The notes under the pieces: generated by a model | The model's input: only the letters and a program-made list of their open reading frames with translations | What the model was told of the DNA's origin: nothing | Database searches by the model: none | Made by a program: the position numbers and the translations under genes | Source of the DNA: Tetraselmis striata | Taxonomy: Eukaryota; Chlorophyta; Chlorodendrophyceae; Chlorodendrales; Chlorodendraceae | Direction of reading: 5' to 3' | Length of the DNA stretch: 64,000 nucleotides | NCBI GenBank assembly: GCA_006384855.1 | Contig: VCJN01002453.1 | Coordinates: 62,001-126,000 of the forward strand | Part shown: piece by piece, positions 11,341 to 21,259 of the stretch | Layout: every line of letters begins with the position of its first letter | Numbering within the stretch: the first letter of the stretch is position 1

Positions 11341-12594
11341 CTAAAACACACAATGGCATTGTGGAAGGCGAAAAGGGGTGTTGGGGGAGGGCGGGAGGCT
11401 CACGATTCCAGATGCATCCCACTTCAAGGCGTCGACGATAGTCACTTCTCTCCCCCTCCGGACGGCAGTCAGTGGCGCACAGCAATTGAGAAATATGAGG
11501 AGGAGGAGCCCCCCCGCCACGCCATCTACATGGGCAGGACCCGAGCCACAGTCCGGGTCTGCCATGGCGAGGGCCTTGTGCCGGGCAATGTAACCAGGGG
11601 ACGAGATTCGTAGCTGCCGGTGAGCTTCTTGGACATACTCGTTGCAAATCCCCCGCAGCTCGTTGTACACAAGCCGGTGTTCATCGGAGGCCAGGAAGGC
11701 TTGCATGTTCACCGTGCTGTCGTCCTCGCCCCTCCCCCGCAGTCTCAGGTCATCGGGGCCTGCCTGTCGTGAGGTGTTAGAGGTCGTTGATGAACAAGGA
11801 CGTAAAAATAAGGAATGGGAAAGGGGGATGGTGTCACCACTCATGTCGAGATGCAGCTGCTTCCTGCCGCCTCCAATGAAGGTCCACGCCTTCTCCTCAC
11901 CAAGGGAACCGGCAAAACGTGCAGCGACCAGCCTGTCCCCTAGGTCAGCGACGCGGTCGCAAAGGTCTTGGGACCCAAAAAACGAGCGGACGCGTGTTTG
12001 AAGGAAGTCTTGGTTGCCGACAAAAGTGGCGACGGTGGGGTCGGTGATTGGCGGAGATTCCCCGACAAGGTGAGGCGCGACAAGTCGCTCAGTGAGGGGC
12101 GTGGGTGCAGGCTGCCCACAAAGGGGAGGGAGAGGAGCATGCCGCTGGAAGCCGAGCCTGGGTGCACTTGGAGTGCTCCCTGTCCTAGGCCGGCGGAAGA
12201 CTGTCGGTGCGAGAGTAGGAGGCCGAGATGTCCGCGCAAGCGGCGTTACGGGCTTTGCGTCCCGAGATGAGGGCTTTTTGGGCGGAGATGTGGGTCGGGG
12301 ACGCAGAGATGGGGCACCGCCATGGGAAGATGTGGCAAGGCGACTTCCAGCAGCGGCACCCGAAGGCGCCTGACGGCTTGACCAGGTTTCGCGTTTCGGC
12401 TTAGGCGCCAAAAAGGGGTCGTCGCCCTCCAATTCTTTCGCCATCTTCAAAGGAGGACTCGGCCCGCGCTTCTCGGAATGCTTCCTACGCAGCTTCATGG
12501 GCGACAAGGTGGTCTTGCCTCCTGTGCTCAACGCACCGTGCGAGCGCTTTGTCGCTCTCGAAGGCTGAGGCTCACTCGGCGGCTTGGCAGCCAC
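11341..12594 (-). CDS. MULE-borne hypothetical protein, basic low-complexity N-terminus
   Basis: An uninterrupted 417-codon frame. Residues 1 to about 190 are Pro, Ser, Lys and Arg-rich (KRSHGALSTGGK, KLRRKHSEKRG) and look disordered and nuclear. The second half has ordinary composition (DFLQTRVRSFFGSQDL, CDRVADLGDRLVAARF, EHRLVYNELRGICNEY) and looks helical. It lies between the protease-like and methyltransferase-like frames in the same orientation, which suggests one minus-strand transcription unit. The last residues may be read-through of an intron. No named domain was recognised. Confidence 0.45.
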   Translation of the reverse strand: MAAKPPSEPQPSRATKRSHGALSTGGKTTLSPMKLRRKHSEKRGPSPPLKMAKELEGDDPFLAPKPKRETWSSRQAPSGAAAGSRLATSSHGGAPSLRPRPTSPPKKPSSRDAKPVTPLARTSRPPTLAPTVFRRPRTGSTPSAPRLGFQRHAPLPPLCGQPAPTPLTERLVAPHLVGESPPITDPTVATFVGNQDFLQTRVRSFFGSQDLCDRVADLGDRLVAARFAGSLGEEKAWTFIGGGRKQLHLDMSGDTIPLSHSLFLRPCSSTTSNTSRQAGPDDLRLRGRGEDDSTVNMQAFLASDEHRLVYNELRGICNEYVQEAHRQLRISSPGYIARHKALAMADPDCGSGPAHVDGVAGGLLLLIFLNCCAPLTAVRRGREVTIVDALKWDASGIVSLPPSPNTPFRLPQCHCVF

Positions 12595-12746
12595 CGAGGG
12601 ACCAAGCCTGCTTTGGGGAGGCGGCGGAGCTGCTCGAAGCTCGAGGAGACCTGCTGCAACGCCGTTTTGGGACCCATCTCCACCGGACCCCGCTGGCGGT
12701 GGTTGAGATGCGGGCTTGGAGGACCCGCAAGCCTGACGAGGCGGCG

Positions 12747-14175
12747 CTACGACCTAGTAGTAGCGGTTGTCGACCAAGACGGTGCGGGATGCCGAGCTGC
12801 CTCGGCATGCTGGCAGGTGTTGGTGGACTTCGTAATGCGTTTGTTCTTGATGTGTTGAATGCCGCGCCGGATCTCGTAGTCGTTGTGCCATTCGCGCACG
12901 CTGCGAATCGAGTAGCCACAGTGTTTCACAGTTCTGCTCTGGCACTCAACGAAGAGGACGGACTCCACGGCATCTTGCCAAGATGTCTCCGGCCAGGCTC
13001 CCTGGCTGCCATTGGTTTCTTGGAGTGCCCTCTTGCGGTCGGCGTAGGCGTGCTCGTTATGAGGCTTAGGGAGCGCACGCACCCACAGCGTCCGTACTCC
13101 ACTTGCAGCAGTGCTCGTGAACACTTTGGTCGGTACCATGTCGAGAGTCAGCGCAATCTTGTTCGCGGCTGTGTCGGAGAAGCCAAAGTGCCTCACAGTT
13201 TGCGGCAAGTTGCCCACCGAGAAGCAGGTTGAATTTGTGGCCAAGGGGAAGAACTCGATGGGGAATCTCGTTAGCTTGCCGTGGAGATGCGGGTAAACAA
13301 CCTCGAGACGGTCCTTGGTGTTGGAGGGGTTCTCGGAGATGTGCGCACACTCGAAGAAGGGTGCCCAAACCTTGGCCATTGTGTCGACATCGTCGTCGCC
13401 AACGAGGATCTGGGGGGGTTCGGTCACACCGCTGTGGCCTGGAACATGCATCTTCACGAAGAACTTCCACAAGAAGAACGTGGCGATGGCTCTGGCAGCA
13501 AGCACGCATCTCGCCCAGCAGGTGCTGGCGTCTCTTTGTTGCGTGACGACCCCGTGGAGGAAGCCGTGGCCAGGGGGCGGGGAGTTCCAACCAACCAGGG
13601 AGGGAGGCCTAGAAACCTCCAGCCAAACAGCTTGCCAACCGGGGTAGGGGATGGTGCGGGTGGGTATCTTGACTAAGACGCAGGAGTCGTAGATGAAGAC
13701 AGGGGCGACCAAGGCGCCATCTCGCGACTGCCAGACAGCAAACGCGAAGTGCCCTGGAGTCGTGACGATGTCTAGCCACACGACGAGCTTGCCCTTCTAG
13801 ATGTGAGTCCGCGTACCGTTGGAGTCGCTCCGGGGAGTGGGTCCAAAGGTGGCACGCCTTGAGGCTGGGGGTTAGGCTGAGGCCCCGGCTCGGCCAAAGG
13901 CTGCGAATCTCCGTACCAAGACCATGGCGGTCCGCTTCGATTTGCCCACCGCTCGGTTGCACGGGCCTTATGGGCTGAGTCGTGGGTATTGGAGCCTGAG
14001 ACGCCCTCCTGCCCGAACGCAAGTGCATCTGCGGAGAATCTTGCGCCATGGGGGTCACTAGCATTGCGTCGGGAGCCGTCGTTGGCTGGAAACCAAGCGC
14101 AGCTGCAGATGCCCCCGCCACCGGAGTCTTCAACCGGGCAGAGGTGCGTTTTCCTTTGCGAGGACGGTCTGCCAT
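12747..14175 (-). pseudogene. Ulp1-like (C48-type) cysteine protease carried by the MULE
   Basis: Coding probably starts at the ATG at 14175 (MADRPRKGKRTSARLK), giving a basic Pro/Ser-rich N-terminal region of about 120 residues. The frame changes near 13790 and continues in the 344-codon frame at 12747-13781. That frame has TPGHFAFAVW (candidate catalytic His), then APVFIYDS (Asp), then VVTQQRDASTCW (Gln and Cys), the H-D-Q-C order of Ulp1/SENP peptidases. Plant Mutator relatives (Kaonashi type) are known to carry such a domain. The usual DCG around the cysteine is replaced by STCW, so activity is uncertain. The C-terminal half is not recognised. Confidence 0.55.
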
Positions 14176-14483
14176 GCTTTTGTGAACCAAGATGCGTGAA
14201 GATGCCACCCTGAACAAAAGCGCGAGGGTGCTTGCGAGTGAAAGAAGAGTGAAAAGCACAGCGGCGGAGTAGCATTCGAGGCAAAAACGGTTAGCATGGA
14301 CTGGTAGCGACGCATCTCGTCAAGGGGCGGTGGACAGATGTGTAGTACATAGTGCAGTATAGGTGAAGGGTACCTCGTACAGTGTTGGCAAGAATGTGTG
14401 ATAGGCCAGTTTCACAGTACATTCGTACGGTATTGGGCGTTACTCAGTTTTTGCACCCCCTTGGGGGTTGCAAAAACCGAGTT

Positions 14484-14544
14484 AAGGGGGGCACATTGTC
14501 GAGTCCGTAAATTGCCCATTTTGACTCGATATTTGCCCTTTTAC
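14484..14544 (-). repeat. right terminal inverted repeat of the MULE
   Basis: The reverse complement begins GTAAAAGGGCAAATATCGAG and matches the left end at 6242-6303. It is followed at once by the target duplication TAACACGCAG. Confidence 0.8.
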
Positions 14545-14554
14545 TAACACGCAG
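14545..14554. repeat. 10-bp target site duplication of the MULE, right copy
   Basis: TAACACGCAG, identical to 6232-6241. YR-element sequence resumes directly after it. Confidence 0.85.
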
Positions 14555-14599
14555 TGTGACAACCGACGGACGCAACCCCGAAATGGTACGGGCGGCGGT

Positions 14600-15702
14600 T
14601 GGTTGAGCCGCCATGTGCAGGTGCGCGGATGGTTGAGCCGCCATCGACTGTAGCTGTAAGAAGCGCCGCACCGAGGAAGGTCTAAATGAAGTCTGTAAGA
14701 TGGGGGGGTCAGTGCCTGACACATGGCGCTCATCATCCCGTTGTTGAGCTGCAAGGGTGCGCTTTGCGGCGGTCACCGAAAGGTGGCCTCGCAAGGCTCA
14801 AGCAGCTCCGACGAACGGCGCCCCACACCGTCACTCGTGCTCACCTTCGCGGCCTCGCCCGCGTCCACCGCCACGTCCTCGTCCACGCCCGCGTCATGAA
14901 GCTGTTGCCGCTACCCGAGCCGTAGCGGTTGCTTTTACGCTGCTGGCCACTGTCGCCTCGAAGACACGTCGCTCGTAGTCCTTCATGAGGTCCCCAAAAA
15001 TCGCGGAACCCATATGCTCAGAAGCAGGCTAGAAGTGCTGGGCTCGCAACACGTCCAGAACACCTCGGTCACGCTTGACCTCATTAAGCCTCCGTAAGAA
15101 GGCCAAACGAAAGCGAAACGCCTTGTCGGTGGCCTTGGCGTGGTTCCGAGCTCTCGCGAGGTAGGGGGTGAAGTCATGACTTGCAGCATGGACGTAGGGT
15201 AGCAACTCGTCGAGAGCTACGAAAAGTGCGGCCATGTCGGCGCCGAAACACGACGTCCATAGATACTCCTCCTGGGCCGGCAGACGCCGGTCATCGTGCT
15301 TGAGATACTCGTTCGTTAGGTCAGTGCTCAAGGGGAAGAGTCTAGGCACTCGGCTGACAGCAGGTCGAACGGTCTCGCGTAACCAGACTCTGCTCGCTGC
15401 AGTAGCTCTGGCCCCGCGAGGTAGTCATCCTCGTCACTCACGGATTTTGCTCCGACACGGCCGCTCTGGGCTAGCTCTAGCAAGTCGGGGCGCTCTGCGG
15501 CTCCCCCGCTGCATGTCGGCTGCCCCGCGATGCGTTGCCCGGAACCGGAGCCATGTGCGCCTTCTCCACCAACAACGCTCTCACGAGCCGTCAATTGGGC
15601 CAATGCTGTCGCAAGCTCACGCAGTAATCTAGACTGGGCCTTCACGTCTGCACACAGCGACTCGAGCGTCGGCTCAACGACAGGTTCTTCTCCACCTGGC
15701 AT
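14600..15702 (-). pseudogene. first ORF (Gag-like position) of the YR element (fossil)
   Basis: Starts at the ATG at 15702 (MPGGEEPVVEP). The N-terminal part has a heptad-like helix (LRELATALAQLTARE) that could form a coiled coil, then a Gly/Ser linker and a conserved block (TNEYLKHDDRRLPAQ, ALDELLPYV, FRFRLAFLRR). An Arg/Gly-rich region follows further on. The same blocks occur at 45795-46493 in the second copy. It occupies the place of Gag in DIRS-like elements, but homology to Gag is not shown. The region is broken in this copy. Confidence 0.6.
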
Positions 15703-15815
15703 GGTGACGCACGGACGTACGGATGAGAATATCACACTCGGGTGGTGAGTAGGGTGTGGTCTTGAACAACCTGGGGTGACCTTGCTCGCAACAGGTGACA
15801 AGACAGTTTTTACAT

Positions 15816-16002
15816 CGCTGCGTGGAACGCAGCGAAAACTCCAAGATGGCACGCTCAACTGTTTGGCTGCTTTTATGTCTACTCGTGTTGCACCCAAAAA
15901 GGGCGCAACGACAGGTGCCTAGCTCCCGTACCACCGAGCAGCACTTGTAGCTGAAAAGCGGTTAGGTCAAGGGAGGAAACCCCATAAACCAGTTGAGATC
16001 AT
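15816..16002 (-). repeat. A1 repeat, 5' end of the YR element
   Basis: This stretch is about 90% identical by eye to 1181-1368 in the same orientation and lies just upstream of the first ORF. It begins, on the minus strand, at the same ATGATCT where A2 meets B1. It is absent from the 5' side of the second copy at 45.7 kb. Confidence 0.8.
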
Positions 16003-16100
16003 ACCGGGCGACGCCAGTGCTTAACGTTATGGTGGAAAAACTCCATAGAGCTATGCCAGACTCCTCACTCGCTGCGCGTGGGATATTTTTTTAATATTAA

Positions 16101-16214
16101 TTACGCTGATATCCAGGCTGCCGGAGCACGTGAATAGTCCTAGTGAAGTACTTCGGAAAAAGCTTCTTGTTTACGAATGTCGGTGCGGTTATACGAGGCT
16201 TGCCAGAGTGGAGC
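16101..16214 (-). repeat. right arm of outer inverted repeat (MITE-like)
   Basis: Reverse-complement partner of 922-1037. The YR element lies between the two arms, close to the inner end of each. Confidence 0.75.
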
Positions 16215-17250
16215 ACTTTTCCCAAAAGTGTTTTGTATCGTGTCCCCTTGTAAACCGAAAGGGAGCACAAAGGGAAATTTTCTGAAATTTACATATCTTA
16301 GTACGATAAAGCGTATTTTCACATATATCAGAAAAAGTATATATCGTAGCTGTATATTGTAGTACAATTCCGCAAAAATAGCCGCTCATATGTTTTATCC
16401 CGGCTTTGACGGTGTTTCAGCCCCCGACGGCACACTACTTGTAGCCATCACGCCCCCCCCCCCCCCCCCCCCCCCGCCCTTATTTTTGTCCCAGTTTGGG
16501 CACAGTTTCAGCCCCGACGGCGCAAACTTCTTGTAACCATCCCGTTTCCTTCACTCTTTTGATTTGTCCCTGTTTGGACGGAATTGGTTTCCCGCGACAT
16601 GGCACAAAATGAACCAACCGGCATTCATATTAGCTATCAATCCCACTGCTACCCCAAACCCTAATTTAGACCTAACCACAATGCAAAGTTGGCGTGCCTC
16701 GGTGCAAAATAGGTTGCATTACTGTTACAACCAAAGTTGACCAAAAGCTGACCAAATACAACAAAAGGCAAATGAGAATGAATTCGACATATTGGAACAT
16801 ACATCAGGCATATGTATTTCTGGCAGATTGTTAACCCGATCCATTATGCGCACCGTCATGGTCCTCCATTATTATTCTGTTCATAATTATTTGTTATTGA
16901 CATAACAGACATTATGGGAAGACATGGTTTGCAGGGCATTCATCCAAATAATATACAGAGTTCGAATGCAATAAACATATATATCGGAGTACTATGACAA
17001 GTCGTATTTCACAGATTGTAGATATGTTTGTACCCGCTTGCTGAGGCACTGCTTTAATATCTAATTTGACCCTCGTACAAAACATATGACTTCAATGGGT
17101 TTTCCTTGCAATCAATTGCGCATATGTGATATGCTATTTGCAAAAAAAAATGGAATGTACAACCATGCAGCACGTGTGCACATATATATATGTAAAGATT
17201 GTGTTCATGTTCGATTAAATGAAGAAAGAAATTCATCCTGCACTGGCTGG
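16215..17250. other. AT-rich non-coding stretch
   Basis: No supported gene. It contains a 23-nt C tract (16453-16475) and a short motif (CGGTGCAAAATAGGTT near 16707) that recurs near 56670. Base composition is clearly lower in GC than in the gene block. Confidence 0.6.
16453..16475. repeat. 23-nt poly-C tract
   Basis: Uninterrupted cytosine run in AT-rich intergenic DNA. Confidence 0.95.
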
Positions 17251-17475
17251 ATTGGCTATGACATCTGGCGAAGGAAAAAATCCAAAGTTAATCCGCAGCT
17301 GATCCGAAGTAGGTTTATCAAAGCTGAAACCCGGACTGGCTTGCTTCGGCATTGCGCCACGCAAAAATTCCACATCTGACTGAAAGCTGACCAAATATGT
17401 TATTCACTGCCCGGGTAAAAGGCCGTAGGAACTGATCGCCGTGCACCCAGCTGTCCGCATTTTTGCCCGTGGCGG

Positions 17476-17534
<59 letters not shown>

Positions 17535-17543
17535 CGTGTGCGT

Positions 17544-17640
<97 letters not shown>

Positions 17641-17800
17641 ATGCACTCCGATGCCTGGACTGGCTTGCTATGGCATTGCGCCAAGTAAAAAATCCTGAAA
17701 TTGATCCAAAGCTGACCAAAGCTGACCAAATTTTAAGCTTGGACGGGCTTGCTCCGAGAAAAAATCCTAAGTTGACCGGAAGCCAGTCCATATCACCACG
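17250..17800. repeat. diverged direct repeats around a TG microsatellite
   Basis: Segments with TGGCTTGCT, GCATTGCGCCA, AAAATTCC/AAAAATCCT and AGCTGACCAAA recur at 17328-17395, 17655-17715 and 17745-17775 in the same orientation, as decayed tandem copies of a unit of about 60-70 bp. A TG microsatellite has expanded between them. Confidence 0.55.
17478..17636. repeat. (TG)n microsatellite
   Basis: About 160 nt of TG dinucleotides with GC-containing interruptions (a CGCG block near 17510 and GTGTGC units). Frames through it, giving Cys/Val and His/Thr runs, are artefacts. Confidence 0.95.
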
Positions 17801-19166
17801 CTGTCCGCTCCTCAGAGACATGTGTAGCGGCCTCCACAAGAGCGGCGAAGGCATGGCACAAGGAACGGGAGCGTAGCGTACGCCTACTCACCGTGCGCTC
17901 CCTCCGCCGACTTCCTTCACTTAAAATATACTTGGTTCACCAAAATTTGTTGTGGCAATAGTGCAAAGACCATGGGCAAATGCTGCCTTGTGCCAAATAT
18001 ATCACTAGGTTTTGCGTTGATGGCCATTGAGTGTAGGACGAAAAGCCTGCGAAAATGGCATTCTTTGAACACTTTATATTCGTAGGAATTCTTGTCTTAA
18101 AATTCCGTTTGCGGGAAATTTGGATATTTCTTTCACTAGAAAAACCCATTCCCAAATCCATCTTATCGAACGTGCGATCATGTCTCTCTAGCGTTGATAG
18201 ACTGGAGAATTGGACATTATGCAGAATTTGCACGGGCATGTAATTTGGAGCGAAGAGTAACGAATGCAACGTCGAGTGCCATTGACTGTGTATTTTGCGA
18301 TTGATGCCGGACTATCAAGTTCGCATTACATCGTACGCATACTGCGCCCGCGCTGGCTGTGAAACTGCACTTCGCATATTCTGTTAATTGGAACATGTAA
18401 TTGCGGTATAATGTCGTTCGTAGTACAACTACTATCCGTGGGCAGCTCAATCTGCCAGACAATGATGTCAGGAGTGAGGACACGTGATGTTCTCTATATT
18501 TCCGTGCAACCTTCATTGACATTGGGACTTGTCAATTGATAAATGACAGGGTCGGCCCGCACCCCGAATTCCCGTCGAAATCCCGCGCCCCGGTTGCCGT
18601 CGATTTCGAACCGGCAAACAAGTGCGGCCAGCTGTTCTCTGTTGTTCAACGTTCTCTTTTGGGGTCACATGACCCCATGATCATTGTGCTAATGTAACCT
18701 CGAGAGGTGCTAAATTTCAAATTCGTGCCTCGTTCTTATATCTACATACACCTCTATGTACACGGCCAAGTCAATTCAATCTAAAATCATGGGGGTTGTA
18801 GCCGGCACTCCTACACAACATACCCCTATATTAGGATTGGCGCCAGCACTCGCTTCGATTGCGCGTGAGCACAGACCCTACCCAAAGTAGGGTTTGCCAT
18901 TTATTTTGAAGCGTAGTGTATAAACGACCAATGGCGCTAGTGTACGGGGTACAGGTACCTGTAGCCTGGGGCAGCGTAGAACAGCAGTACGCGTCCTCAT
19001 CTGCAGCGGATCCCCCTCCCTCTACTCGCTGGACGCAACCAGCAGTCGCAGCAAGGTCTACTTCCCCTCCGCGTGCTGCAGGCACGTGCCGCGTGGATAC
19101 AGCCACTCGCATGCTCTTGACTGCGAGCGCCCCTCGCAACAGGGTGGTTATCTGTGCCACCCGGTT
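17801..19166. other. AT-rich then GC-rich upstream flank of the GT29 gene
   Basis: I see no supported gene. The left part is AT-rich. The right part from about 18840 is GC-richer, is probably the upstream region of the following gene and ends in an 18-nt C tract at 19167-19184. No core promoter motif was recognised. Confidence 0.5.
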
Positions 19167-19225
19167 CCCCCCCCCCCCCCCCCCTCCCTTCGCCGGCCCG
19201 GGCCGTCTCGTTGGCCCGTTTGGCC

Positions 19226-20677
19226 ATGACTTCCTGGGCACCGGGCTGTAGACTGGTCGCGAGCGCCCTTACTCTAGCCATACTCCTTCACGTCACGGGT
19301 GCCGGGACAGCTGCCTTCCTGCCGAAAATACGGCTGTTCAGCTCGGCATCAGGAGCGACGGTTCCGGAGGAGTACGACTGTAAAAAGAACAAGACCGTGC
19401 TGATCGGGGACCTGGTCAAAGTTGCTCAGCAGGACAAAATATTCCTGACTCTGGAGGGTCAGAGCGCTCTTCGATTCACGAGGAACGTGCAGGCGCATGT
19501 CACCGACGGCTCGCCCGCAAAGGCTTCAAAGCCCGTCTGCTTCCAGTCGTGTGCCGTCGTTGGCAATGGCGGCGTCCTGCAGCTCAGTAGCTTCGGTGCC
19601 AATATAGATAGCCACACCGTACGCTCCCCACCAGTCGGCCCACCTCACATGAACAATATCCAGCTGGGAAAATAATCGACTGCGCAGTCGCGCCCACTGA
19701 CAGCCCGCACGGGCCTTTCAGGTTGTTTTCCGGTCGAACCAAGCACCAACCAGCGGATACGAGCCGCATGTCGGGACAAAAACGACGTTTCGAGTTGTCA
19801 ACAAGCACTGGCTCATAAAGTGCGCCCCTGCCCGCCGCTTTTAGTCACTTATTACTCAGCTGCCCGGTTGGCAGGGAGCTGTGTCAGTGATTTGCATCGC
19901 GGCTTGTTGCGCTCATGCCAGGTACTCCACCGGGGGACCGCCCTGGATTCCCAAGGAGGATGGCATGGTGTTGGTGATGGGCCGAGGCGAGCCGGTCCTC
20001 ATGAATAAAACCGCCGCCTACTTCTCCAACACGCGCGGGCTGTATACCGTGAAGTAGGACCGCCCGGCCGCCCACCCGCCCCGCCCCGCCTGCAGTGCAC
20101 AGCGCATTGGCATGGCGCCTGGCAGAATGCAGATGCTGGTGCGCACCATTAGCATTGACGCGTGGCTCTACCCGCACGCGACGCTTCTCCAACGCAGAAT
20201 GGGCGGCCAAGTGGGAAGCAGGGCCCGGACGCTGCTGCAGAAGTTCAGGGAGCGGCGGAAATGCGTTGACAAGAGTTCGTTCTCAGGCGGTGCCACGCCA
20301 ACCTCGGGGCTCTACCAGGTGCGCGGCAGCGACCCCCCGTATAGCCCCGCACGGCAGCTGCACAGGGCGGCGCAGGCAGATCGACACGCTCCCATGGCAT
20401 GCACTGTATCGCTGCAACCTGCCGCGATGATCGCATGCTTCAGCTGTGGTGGAAGACATTCGGCGCTGACGTCCACACTCGACGTCTGCGCTGCCGCCCA
20501 GGTCATCATGGCGCTGTCGCTCTGCCGAAACGTGACTGTGTACGGATTTGGAGATGGGGGCCAAGGACTGTATCAGTACTACAAGTGAGTGGAAGGGGGG
20601 AGGGGGGGGCAGGGGAGGGGGGGGGGGCATGTGTATGGCATCTGCGTGAATGACGCCTTCATGCGGGCCATGCATGA

Positions 20678-20708
<31 letters not shown>

Positions 20709-21259
20709 GCACTCTTCCCCTCTGCATATGCTAATGCCGAATCACGTCCCGGGTTTCCTGAAGGTTCACCGGCAACGCCCACCCGCAGATTCTTCAGCAC
20801 GGAAAGGCAGTTTGGAACGGTGGTCCACTCATTTTCAGCTGAGAAGGTATGTGTCGCCGCGCTTCTTTGGGCCCACACATGCGTCCCGATGCGGACTCGT
20901 CACCGATCAAGTGGCGCACTCGCTGTGTCTCCCCGCAGGCCTTGTTGCAGAAGTTGCACAAGGAGGGCTTCATCACGGTGTGCAACAGCAAGAGCAAGGC
21001 GGCGTGCGGCTGTCAAGCGCCGGGCGGCTGTGGTGCAGTCTCGCCGCGATCCAGCAGGTCACCCCGCACCCCGAAACGCAGCTACCTCCCTCCAGCATGC
21101 GATGGCTTTGAGCAGGGCGGGGCTGAGCCCCGGGAGGGGGGCGTCGAAACAGAACGCGGCTCGGTAAGCCTTAACAGCTTGCTGCCGCTGCTAGATGAGC
21201 AAGAGCTGGGGCAGGATGATGTCGACAGCATCTTGAAAGTTGTGTACGGCGAAATGTAG
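19226..21259 (+). CDS. sialyltransferase-like glycosyltransferase, GT29 family
   Basis: A Golgi type II membrane enzyme predicted to transfer sialic acid or a related keto-sugar from a CMP-activated donor. Seven exons: 19226-19618, 19722-19819, 19922-20048, 20103-20318, 20502-20584, 20789-20846, 20939-21259, giving 431 residues with all phases consistent. A signal-anchor helix lies near residues 11-32. Sialylmotif L starts at about C109 (CAVVGNGG) and runs to VGTKTTFRV. Sialylmotif S is ATPTSGLYQ joined to VIMALSLCRNVTVYGFG (about 270-295). The VS motif is HSFSAE (about 319). The tail after residue 345 is Arg/Ser-rich, then acidic, and is not typical of the family. I chose the ATG before the anchor helix; another in-frame ATG lies at 19154, across a C tract. 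Intron 5 has a 29-nt C tract. The donor sugar in algae is uncertain. The gene converges with the NEK gene. Confidence 0.85.
20679..20707. repeat. 29-nt poly-C tract in intron 5 of the GT29 gene
   Basis: Lies 81 nt before the acceptor used. It is directly followed by AG, which would make a perfect polypyrimidine-AG acceptor, but the frame after it soon reaches a stop. Confidence 0.95.

Larger units (their letters stand above)
6242..14544. mobile_element. Mutator-like element (MULE), 8.3 kb
   Basis: The element is bounded by imperfect terminal inverted repeats of about 60 bp sharing ATATCGAGTCAAAATGGGCA and ending in runs of C, and by a perfect 10-bp target duplication. This fits the Mutator superfamily (8-11 bp duplications). 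The plus strand encodes a transposase with DDE-like blocks and a SWIM zinc finger. The minus strand encodes a Ulp1-like protease, a low-complexity protein, a CxxC protein and a methyltransferase-like region. Several frames are interrupted, so the copy is probably inactive. It lies inside the YR element and is therefore younger than it. Confidence 0.85.
1055..16002 (-). mobile_element. tyrosine-recombinase element with split direct repeats (fossil), split by two later insertions
   Basis: Reading on the minus strand from 16002 to 1055, this fossil carries a terminal repeat A1, a first ORF (coiled-coil then Arg/Gly-rich protein), a tyrosine recombinase region and a 3' block B1-A2-B2. It is related to the second copy at 45.7-48.4 kb, which shows that 15815-14545, the short piece 6241-6198 and 2794-1055 were once contiguous. 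Removing the two insertions leaves about 3.2 kb. The split direct repeat plan is that of DIRS/Ngaro-type elements, but I see no reverse transcriptase in either copy. The copy is broken and looks moderately old. Crypton-like or non-autonomous DIRS-like are the alternatives. Confidence 0.75.

Noticed and set aside
17404-17876. Long Cys/Val and His/Thr-rich open frames
   Set aside because: They are translations of the TG microsatellite.
20589-20653. Coding continuation of the GT29 gene through the G-rich start of intron 5
   Set aside because: A GTGAGT donor precedes it, the translation is Gly-rich noise, and the VS motif follows in a later exon with correct phase.
20702-20760. Use of the C-tract CCCCAG acceptor in GT29 intron 5
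   Set aside because: In the required phase the frame meets a stop after eight codons; the CCCGCAG acceptor at 20788 restores the VS motif.
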